A stretch of DNA of 64,000 bases, from positions 32,151,706 through 32,215,705 of the forward strand of contig NC_045139.1 in NCBI RefSeq assembly GCF_008831285.2, given 5' to 3'. Below are positions 55,123 to 64,000 of the stretch, in pieces. The translations under genes and the position numbers were made by a program. How positions within the stretch are numbered: the stretch's first letter is position 1; each line of letters begins with the position of its first letter. This stretch comes from Nymphaea colorata (taxonomy: Eukaryota > Streptophyta > Magnoliopsida > Nymphaeales > Nymphaeaceae). The notes below the pieces were generated by a model. That model saw nothing but the letters and a program-made list of their open reading frames with translations. It did no database searches and was not told where the DNA came from.

Positions 55123-56896
55123 ACCAGAGGTCTCTGAAGCAACGTCTTTCTCTATGATTGGTACCAGAAAGTTTTACCAAGACACAAACAAATGTCAGAA
55201 AAAAGAAGAGGGGATATGATTTCAGACTGAAAGAAAAAAGGAAAAGGTGGGGGGAATGATTTTCTTACCCAAGTATCATGCAGACAGGCAGGGGCTGCTT
55301 CTTTTTTTCTCTATGCTGGTGATCGCTTCAGTTCAAGCACGCACACAAGCTGCTCTGTCACTATCACAGAGAGCTGTGAGCAGGAGGCAACCTGCCGCAC
55401 ACTGCGGAAGCATGCTCCTCCCCACTTTTGAAGCAAACCCTTCTCCCTTTTTAGATGATGCTCAACAACCAACCCAAATAGAGGAGGCAGCGGCCATCGT
55501 CTAATTGCTCCACAGACAGATACCCATTGATCATCATGCCATCATATTGGGCGCTGAAGTCGCTCTGTAATCCTTCTTTCTTCCTTCTGCGTGTGTTTTT
55601 TTCTGGAAAATTTTCTGAACCGCTCCTGAAGCTTTTAGTGGTAACGCAAAGGACGTTTGTGATTTTGATGTTTATTAAAGACGCACTTTCATTTTGTTAT
55701 AGTTGATGAAAAAAGTGCAAGAGTTCTTACTTGAATGGTAGGGAGATTTTTTTTTTTTTTAACAAGTTTTTTGATCAATACATAATGAAAAAAAATGGTT
55801 TGCTTAATTGTAAAGAACTTTTCACGAAATTTTTATTGGGTAATCTTGAACTTTGTGAAATTTCAGGGGATCATTAGAGAGAGAGAGAGATTAATGAACA
55901 AGAGCTGTTGAATTTCTAGAAAGCACCAAGGTTGGAGAGATGTAAAAAAAGAAACAAACATGAACTTTGCAAGAATGTATTGTCACTTGTGTCTCATGAA
56001 CTCATCTTAGTGTTTAATTAAGCAAGTTAACCACTCAAAATTCAAAAACCTAAGTACATTTTTCTACTCAAGTGTTCTTTTTCTATCATCAATGAAACGT
56101 TAGGTGCATTTCGAAATTTTATTTTCTTGAATTTTAGTTCATTTTTATCATCGAAATTTATAAGGACGCACTTAATGTGGGCAGTGTGTACATTTTGAAG
56201 TTTTGGAGATGAAAATCACTTGCTTCTAATGTTCAACTATAGTGAAAGAAGGAAAAAAATGTAGTGAAAAAATGAAAGATATTCAAGCAAGGTAATTTAT
56301 GATGACTTAGGAGTTGGTAAGACATGCTTATGGTGTGAAAGAAGATATAAATTTGTTTTCATACATATAAATTTATTAACATATATTCATGAATCATATT
56401 GAACAGTAAGATATACTACGATTATGTGAAGGGAATCAAACAAGGTTTCATAGTTGGTAGCCATACATGTGTATTCTTATTGAATTTGGATTTTCTATTA
56501 TCAGATCTGGGATTGGAGTTGGAGTTGGACCTGAATTTTGAAAACTGAATTTGGATCCCACAAGCATTAGTATCTGACTATTATGTGTTGAAAGTGGCCA
56601 TAGCTAAAAATCCGTGATGACCACCCAACGGGTAAGTTACAGTATGCATAGATAGATCCATGTCCATAGATCGGATCCAGATTGGTTATCCAATAAAGCA
56701 CATTAAGTTAGTGATATGGGAAAAGTTTTCAAATCTGAATAGAAAACTAAAACGGATCTGAATAGACAATGAAGCTGCCCTGTATTAGATGTCAGCCCTA
56801 AACTCAAATCTGTCTAGACAAGAAAGATTTCAATACAAATCAGATCAAGCTGAGTAAAATAAGATTTGAATACAAATTAGATCCAGGTCTTCTATA
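54958..56896. other. 5' flank of AMS copy 2, intergenic
   Basis: Matches 47114-49300 of block A. The first 750 bp are the best conserved and are the likely promoter and leader of AMS copy 2. No other gene is seen. Confidence 0.5.
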
Positions 56897-57348
56897 TAGG
56901 GCTACACAATGAGCTGAGCCAACTCGAGCTCGACTCGAACTCGCTCGAAAAAACTTGGCTCGTGCTCAACTCGTTTATAAACGAGCCGAGTTTCGAGTTC
57001 CAGCTTACAAAGATACTCGAAACGATAAATGAATTGAGTTCGAGTTTCAAGAACTCGACTCATTTATACTCGACTCGACTCGTAAACTGGTACTCCATAT
57101 AAATATTGTCAAAACCGGTTTCACAAGTTACACGAGTTAATGCATAAAGAAGTTGAATTCGAGCTCGATTTTGTGTAGTCGAGTCGAGCTCGAGCTCGAG
57201 CTTGCTATAAGGAGCTCGATTCGAGTTCGAGCCAAGCTCAAGCTCGAGCTCGAGTCGAGTTTGAGTAGAGTTCGAACTCGAGTTTTTTTAGCCAAATTGA
57301 GTTCGAGCTGGCCAAGCTTGGGCTCAACTTGGCTCGTGTGCAGCCCTA
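56897..57348. mobile_element. hAT-like non-autonomous element, 452 bp
   Basis: It starts TAGGGCTACACAATGAGC and ends GGCTCGTGTGCAGCCCTA, which are inverted repeats. A perfect 8-bp target duplication, CTTCTATA, lies at 56889-56896 and 57349-57356. The interior consists of CGAGCTCGAGTTCGAGT-type palindromic repeats with no coding frame of note. The matching place in block A (about 49320-49345) lacks the element, so it inserted after the duplication. Confidence 0.9.
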
Positions 57349-57639
57349 CTTCTATACAACTTGCAGGTAAGACCATGAATATACAACCGTGATTTCACAT
57401 GTACTTACAGGATCATAAGCCACCAGGACATGATATCAGTTTTAAACAATCAGATTCAAATCCATATCCAACTGGTAGGACTTGAGGAAGCCCGGGTCTG
57501 ATCTGGATCTGATCCACAAGGTTGGTCTTTAGTTGGATTTTCATGAACATCAACTCTCTATCACTATCCCTATTAGTTTGAATCCTAAACATCAAAAGGG
57601 CATTTCTATATAAACAAATAAAAGTTAAGAGAAGCATAG

Positions 57640-57648
57640 TTGGTTGGG

Positions 57649-57679
<31 letters not shown>

Positions 57680-57700
57680 GTGCGTGTGCGCGCGCGCATA
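57640..57700. repeat. (TA)n-(TG)n-(CG)n microsatellite
   Basis: (TA)n changes into GTGTGCGTGTGCGCGCGCGC at about 57675-57698. The alternating purine-pyrimidine run could adopt Z-DNA. Confidence 0.85.
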
Positions 57701-58429
57701 GGTTACTGATGGGAAAAATAACTCAACTACAAAAATGATGAGAAGTTGGAAAAATAACTCAACGGCAGCAATGAGAAGAAGTTAAAAACAGCAAAAAAAA
57801 AAAAAGGTTTTAAAAATGTGTTTAGTCGGATTTGGTAAAGAGGTTTAGACACTAATATCAATTAGATCCGAATTGGCGTTGAAATTTCATAACCAAATTC
57901 AAATTTAAATCCAACACCCGGCCGAGATCCAAAAGAGAGTCTCGATTACATATAAGTGATGGATCCTATGCTAGTAAGATCAAATTCATCGTGGAAAATA
58001 AAAGTATAAATCCAAGTTGAAATCTGAATCCAATTACGAGCCTAAAATCTAATAAATCAGAAAACTTGATTCCAATTAAATCCAGAAACTTTGTGCATCC
58101 CACCAACAAAATATAAGATCATAACATGTCCCGGCATCGGAGCAAGCTCGGTTTGATCCAAAACTCTCTCTGCTGGTTAAGGAGCATTGGCAATAAATTT
58201 TTTAAAATTTTTAAAGAAAGTGAATATGTAAACGAAAAAAATTATTGCGAAGAAATACAAACTTAAATACTTTTGTGGGTTTGTGTGGGCAATTGCACAC
58301 ACCTACTTCTAGCTTGAGCATGGCCCAGTTAATATAAAAATATATATATGTTTTTTAAATATAAAATCAAATTTTTTATATAAAATATATTTTTAATAAT
58401 AAAATATATATTATTAATAAAAATAAAAA

Positions 58430-58855
58430 TGATATTAAAAACTTATCGAACCAAATCAGGCCCCATCGAGCTAAGCTCGGGCTGGTTTTTTCAAACCGAA
58501 ACTGTGGGCCCGATCAAACCGGGTATTAAGCGACGGATACCTGACTCGATTGGACCGAGCACTAGGTGACGGTACTGAGCCCGATGTCCACCTTTATTTA
58601 CTTACCTTCGCACCTGAACGCCTCTATTTTGATGGTTGGTTGGAGCCAAGTTTTTGTTAATAAAATAAAAACAATATTAAAAACTTATTTGGCCAAATCG
58701 GGCCCTGTCGAGTTGGCTCGAGCTGGTTTTTTTGGGCCCGAACCGTGGTCCCGATAAAGTCGGATACCCGATACCTGTCGTATATCTGGCCCGATGCCGA
58801 CCTCTACGTGCTCAATGCTTCTATTTTGACTGTTGGTTGGAGCCAAGTTTTTTTT
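58430..58855. repeat. Imperfect direct duplication, about 200-230 bp units
   Basis: Unit 1 (about 58430-58660) and unit 2 (about 58675-58855) share in order: AAAAACTTAT, AAATC.GGCCC, GGGCTGG/GAGCTGG then a T run, CCCGAT, GGATACC, CCCGATG.C, and TTGGTTGGAGCCAAGTTTTT. Non-coding, GC-richer than the surroundings, and probably part of a transposon family. Confidence 0.65.
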
Positions 58856-60429
58856 TTTCTTTTATCAAATCAATGAAAATAAGCCCTTTTTACTGCCACT
58901 ACATTTTAAAGGTAAGTAAAGAGCCTCAGCTTTTTAACTCTTTTATAGCCTTGTGCTCATTTTAAAGTTAAAAACTGTTCATTCCCTACCAAAAAGCAAA
59001 GTTCAAAATCGAGAGAAAAAAACACTTTAAAAACGAAATAAAGGAACGATATTTTCGATTGTGGCCTTATTTCCCTGCACTTGTGGCACCGTTTTCCATC
59101 ACTACATGGCAGGCTTTATCGAAACTCGGAAAGCAGCAAATCGGGAAGGACATGTACCGGTTCCAGATGCGAATCGCTTTATAAAACGATACGGAGGATG
59201 TTGATAAAACTCGTTAACAGGTTAACACAGTTTAGAATGTACTTGAGTAGCTCTGCTCTACCATTCATATTTTGAAAAAATAAATAATCTTCAACGGTTC
59301 AATACTCGAGCTTAATCAAGTAGAGTTCAGCTAGCTCGACTCGACTCGACTAAACAAATGAGTCAAAACATCAACTCAAGCTTGACTCGCTTACTCGAAC
59401 TCGAGTATTTAGCCAACCCCTTTTATATGAAGACTTTCAAGATTCATACATGACTAACTTACTGGACAGTAAAGTGGTCCAGTTTCTTTAAAGACTCGTG
59501 TTCAAATCTTGGAAGGGTCACTGTCACATTTCAGTGCGCCGGTTGATCTTACCAGAACATATTTAGCAAATCCCGACCAACTTGAGATATACAAACGCCC
59601 AACAACTTGTCCCCAATGATTTGTAAATTAATTTCGGTCCTTGGATCCAGATCTCATATGATTTGGATTCGGTTTCTGGACATTCTCAGAATTGGCCTTT
59701 TCTAGATTTCTTTCTTGGCTGGCACTTTCGTATGTGGTCCTTCTTTGTCATCAGAATCTTTTTCCAACTCAGGCCACAGAAAAAAATAAAAGAAAAAATA
59801 AAAAAGATTATGAAGGATATTGCCTACAAGGGTCCAACATGTAGGACATCGATCCATTGCTGGCATGAGAAGGGAGCAAAGGGCAAAAGGTTAAAAAGCC
59901 GCAGGTCCTTTTGATAGAAACGAATATTAGTTTTTTTTACTGTTTTTTACACAATAAAATTAGGAGTTTTATTATTAGTCTGTTTCTTTTTAAATAACAA
60001 GTAACTAAAAAAAAAATTTAAAGAAGATGAGCATATAGAAATTTTAAAAAGAAAGAAGGAGTGTTGAATAGAGGAATCCAAGCTGTTCAATTTTCAAGTT
60101 GGGGCTAATCATTTGGGCATAATTACAAAAGCAGCCTAACTTTTTGAAATTTTACTTGCATAGCAGAAGCTTGAAGTAGGGGAATTATGTAAAACTAAAG
60201 AGGCTCACAACTCACTGTATGAAAAAAAAGGCTCGAAGGCTCTCCCTATCTGCCATTCTACATGTTTGAATCGGTCCCGTGCTTCATTAAGACTTAAGTA
60301 GGGTATGGTACATCTGTCAACTTAAAGTGCCGTGATCCCACCGTTTAAAGTCTAAGAAAATAACGTTCACAAAAATCGAACCGATGACATGCTTTGTATG
60401 TTACCATATGCCCAACCAGCTATGTTATG

Positions 60430-60615
60430 CAGGGGTGGAGCCAACGTAGGGCTCAAACTTTTTTTTAAAAAAAAAAAGTTTGGATGTAAATTTTAGAAAA
60501 TTTCACTTTTTGTATATAAAAGTTTTTAAAAAATGATATTTCAGCCCTAATCAAATTTTAGAAACTTTAATTTGGTCTTTCTAGTAAAAAAATTATGACT
60601 CCACCTATGATGCTA
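60430..60615. mobile_element. Degenerate MITE related to the one at 694-895
   Basis: The left end CAGGGGTGGAGCC and the right end GACTCCACCTATG are imperfect inverted ends. GCTATG occurs on both sides but no clean 7-8 bp duplication is left. Boundaries are approximate. Confidence 0.4.
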
Positions 60616-61572
60616 TGCCCGTTGGATCATATTTGTGTGCTTTCTACAAAAATAAAGTGGATAATATTAGTAAGATAAGAGAATGGCATCACATGACTCT
60701 ATTATCATCTGGCGACCATATCTTTACAATTGATTTAATGAAATATGAGGATATCAGATCTGATGATTTAAGGTCATACCTCCTCCTCTTTGTGCTCGGA
60801 TATAAGATTTTAACTGTATGTTGGGGATTTCAAATCCTGAATTTTACGCAAGTGGTGAAATATGGTAAAATTTTATATGAGTTTCTCACGTGAGATCTGA
60901 TCCGAGACTATCAAACACACGTAAAGCTTCAACAAAGAAATGAGACAATCCATGAAAAACTAACGTTTTTCTGGAAAAGGGCATCATGAGACCTCTAGTG
61001 TTTGAATTGGAAAAATGCCAAGCACTTAGTTTCAGTCGTCATAGTCACAAAAAGTGTGTTATTAAACGTTTTTTTCCACAAAAAAAACATGAAAAAAGAG
61101 AGAAAATGAAATGCTGTTTAAAACTTTAAAAATCGAAACAAAAAAAAAAAAAAAGATTTTTTAACACGGTTTTTTTAATTTTTTTACTTTTTTTAAATTT
61201 TTAAAATTTTTCATTTTGTTTTATTTTTTATTTGTTGCAAATCTATTTATCTTTTATCGTTTGTGTTATTATTTTATTTTATTTTATTTTTCACCAATTT
61301 TTAGTAATTTTTTTTAAATACTTTTTTTTTTCAAAGTCACCGTATTATATCTCTGAAAAAGTCCTCACCGTTTAAAACTCCGTAACAATTTTCCTCACCA
61401 TCTAAATAAGAGTTGAGGTATGGATAAAATGTCTGTAAATTTGGTCCTCCTATTTAAGAATGAAAAGATTGAGACCCATATTTGAAATTATAATGAAAAG
61501 TTGATCCTTACCTAGAAAAGACAATGAGGTAAACAGTGAGGTTTTTTTTATAAGATTTTACGATTAAAAAAA

Positions 61573-61740
61573 AAAGGAATGTTCTAGGCCTTCGCTTTAA
61601 AATTTTGAAAAAAAATATCTCTAGATTTTTTTCAGATTTTACACTAAAAAAAATGAAAAGGAATGTTCTAGAGAAACCCCTTCACTTCGAAATTTTGAAA
61701 AAAATATCTCCAGATTTCTTTTGGTTTTTTTTTTCATTTT
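61573..61740. repeat. Two-unit tandem repeat, about 83 bp
   Basis: AAAGGAATGTTCTAG starts units near 61573 and 61656. Both continue through AAATTTTGAAAAAAATATCTC and end in a T-rich run. Non-coding. Confidence 0.75.
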
Positions 61741-62559
61741 TCTTTCTTGGCCCTCTTTCTCTTTCACTTTTTTTAGTGGCCACGGTGGCCCCAAAGTTCA
61801 CAGTAATTCCTCAGCCAACATTTCCGTCCCTTTTCCCTTTTGTCTCCTACTTTTATTTAATGTATGGCCACATAAGTAAGTAAGGAACGAGAGGAAGTAA
61901 AAAGATAAAAATAATGTACAACAAGTAATATTTTATAATATTATTGATTTCGTTATATTTCACTTAGATTTACTTTTAGCCTTAGGTGACGTTGCTGATT
62001 CCGCGAATCGGTTAAGATATTCATAGAAAACAATAAAAAATATTTAAAATAATTGAAATAACATAATTATTAAAACACCTTTAAATTAAAAATCTATAAA
62101 TTTGTACTCTTAAATCAGCCACAAAAATTGTTGCTAACATTGCTTTCACACTTTCTTTAAACGGCAGCTGATTAAAGGACTGGTTTAAGTTGACCTTACT
62201 TTGAATAACTTTTTCATGGGAAAGCCATATACTAATTTTTTAATATTTAATATTCAAAACTTTCATTTTTAATAAATATTTATATTTACTACTTTTTTTA
62301 TTTACTTAGGGAAACCACTTACATAGGGAGAGATTTTATTGGTTGCCAAGAGCATAAAACCCTCGAGACTATCTCCATTTTCTCCATTTTAGAAGGTTTA
62401 TATTTTTGCTAGAACCAAATATCTGGGGGTAGAGGTAAAAATTTGACTGAATAGTTTCAAAATTTTAAGAAGAAATATGATTTTTCAAACTTTTTATGTG
62501 GGCTAAATTAAAATTTTTAAAATTTAAAAGCAAAATTTTATTTATTTACTTATAAATAC

Positions 62560-62640
62560 CACACATATTTGAATCAGTGACCGGCCTCCTACCAGTAACT
62601 CGCCCAACCAATTACACCACACTCTTTGGGTCTTGCATTT
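62560..62640 (-). mobile_element. SINE-like tRNA-derived remnant
   Basis: On the minus strand, a box-A-like GTGGTGTAATTGGTTGG is followed about 30 bp later by a box-B-like GGTCACTGATTCAAAT. This resembles the head of plant tRNA-derived SINEs. The tail is not recognisable. Confidence 0.4.
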
Positions 62641-64000
62641 TTTAATAATTTTTTGAAGATTTCTAACATTTTGTTCCATAATAAAAAAATCTGCCAAATT
62701 AGATTTTAAACCATACATATTCTTGGAAGGAATGGAAGATTTATTAAACCACACATATTCTTGGAAAGGACGACGGATGAATTAAACCGTCAGGAAAAAG
62801 TCCTCCTCCTCACGGTGGTCTCTGGTGGCTGAGAGCTCACAAGACAAATCTGCTGTCCTTTCATTCTCCTTTCCTCCAAATGAAACGTGATCACAAGAGA
62901 GAAGCAAACAAATTTTTTTTTTATTTTTCTTTTAAATGTTGAAATTTAAATGCAAATGTCCAATCTAGTCGGAAGCGCTTAGTTGTGATTGATGAATACG
63001 CGGCAAACATTTTGGACCCTGAGGATGGGAGAGGCTGCAGCCGCCACTCAGGCGGTGAGATTAGTCTCCCGCTCACCCGAATATATGGCAAACATTTGTC
63101 GAGCGTACTTGAATCAACCAATTCAAATCGAATATCATTCCTTTTTATTCGATAAGAGACGGGTGCCACGTCGACATGTGGAACTTTTTTCTTCCTTATT
63201 TTTTGCTTCAATTTTTTTATATTGATTTATTTTTATATAAAAATTTTTAATTTCTAATTTGATTTAAATTTGAGACAGATTTATGAAATACTTACAAAGT
63301 GTCTTTTTATTAAAAAAAGTAATGCACCTTTACTTTTTCATTTTGATTAAAAATTTTGATTTGAAAAACTAATTTGAAAATGTTGAACACTTGGGAATGA
63401 ATTCATCAGAAGTTGCTTAGAAGCGATTTTTTTTGGATTTTGAAAACTAAAAGAAAGTGAAAGAAGCAAAATACTGGGAATTCAAGCATTATCAAGACAT
63501 TCTGGTCATTATCCTCCAAGTACAAGGGCACGGTCGTCTATTGGGAAATGTGAGGCCGGTAACGGATACGAGATGCACAGGCAACGGCGGCACATCACAT
63601 GTGTGGTGAAACGGCGGATATCGTTTTCCGTTGTCCTTTTGCGACGGGGAGGGGGACCGCCTCTATTTTTCACCACGAATGGAATACATGACCGTTAAGA
63701 TTTTTCCCTTCCGCACCCTCATTTCTCTTTCAAGCCATCTGTCGGTCTTTGGCCATTTCTCACACCAGACGATTCTTGAGTATTGGCGCCGTATCGGTTT
63801 GTTCACCGATACATCATGTTCATGTATACCAACTCGTATCAACCCGGTACACTTTGATACGATGCGGTATTAAGTATTAACAACACAGATGTGGATATAT
63901 ATATATATGTGTGTGTATGATTTTTTGTTTTTTTTTGTTTACAATCAAACATTGCTGATATGATGTTAAGAATAGATTGATGCAAAATATATATTAATTT

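Larger units (their letters stand above)
50221..57518. repeat. Segmental duplication, block B
   Basis: Collinear, same-orientation partner of 40343-49516. It lacks the stretch corresponding to about 40690-41470 (stress-protein exon 5 and the SINE). It has gained a hAT-like MITE at 56897-57348. Coding parts of the AMS copies align over their full length, with substitutions in every exon, so the duplication is not very recent. Confidence 0.9.
57701..64000. other. Intergenic, repeats only
   Basis: No recognisable gene on either strand. Homopolymer- and AT-rich DNA with several repeat remnants listed separately. A fragment rich in CTCGACTCGACTCGACT at about 59310-59405 resembles the interior of the hAT-like element at 56897-57348. 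The open frames at 62921-63225 have no family resemblance. Confidence 0.4.

Noticed and set aside
56990-57392. Frames with Leu-Glu-Leu-Glu and Ser-rich repeats in both strands
   Set aside because: They are translations of the CGAGCTCGAG repeats inside the hAT-like MITE.
62921-63225. Overlapping frames on both strands
   Set aside because: No similarity to known families on either strand and no exon context.

Overview
This is a stretch of nuclear DNA from a flowering plant. It is AT-rich and has large introns, plant-only gene families, plant-type MITEs and SINEs, and very long (TA)n and (TC)n microsatellites. Nothing in it identifies the species, and no bacterial, plasmid, phage or organelle gene was recognised.

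Layout. (1) 1-1053: the last two coding exons of the RNA polymerase III second-largest subunit (NRPC2), with a small hAT-like MITE in the last intron. (2) 1054-7659: 3' UTR, a repeat-rich intergenic stretch, a CpG-richer island at about 4.95-5.28 kb and a probable long 5'-UTR intron. (3) 7660-14171: an HVA22K/REEP-like membrane protein gene in eight exons. (4) 14172-19786: intergenic, with a Tourist-like MITE, other repeat remnants and a truncated U2 snRNA pseudogene. (5) 19873-21682: a class III peroxidase of the PRX64 type in four exons, with compound (TC)n(TA)n microsatellites in introns 1 and 3. (6) 25612-32881: a large UBE2O-type ubiquitin-conjugating enzyme (UBC23-like), eight coding exons, 1180 aa. 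(7) 36279-40993: a universal-stress-protein-fold gene with a probable plastid transit peptide, five exons. (8) 40343-49516 and 50221-57518: two copies of one ancestral block in direct tandem orientation. Each carries a complete minus-strand bHLH gene of the ABORTED MICROSPORES (AMS/TDR) type: 592 aa at 42670-47113 and 573 aa at 51165-54957. The second block also carries a decayed piece of the stress-protein gene and a hAT-like MITE with perfect 8-bp target duplications. (9) 57519-64000: intergenic, repeats only.

The genes do not form a pathway; they are unrelated neighbours, as is usual in plants. The most interesting part is the AMS tandem pair. Both copies keep a full reading frame and the same GC-AG intron within the bHLH domain. 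The second has lost one intron and twelve codons in frame, and has substitutions at usually conserved bHLH positions, which suggests functional divergence rather than simple redundancy.

Exon boundaries were assigned by hand from splice-site consensus, reading-frame continuity and remembered family similarity. No alignment program was run.
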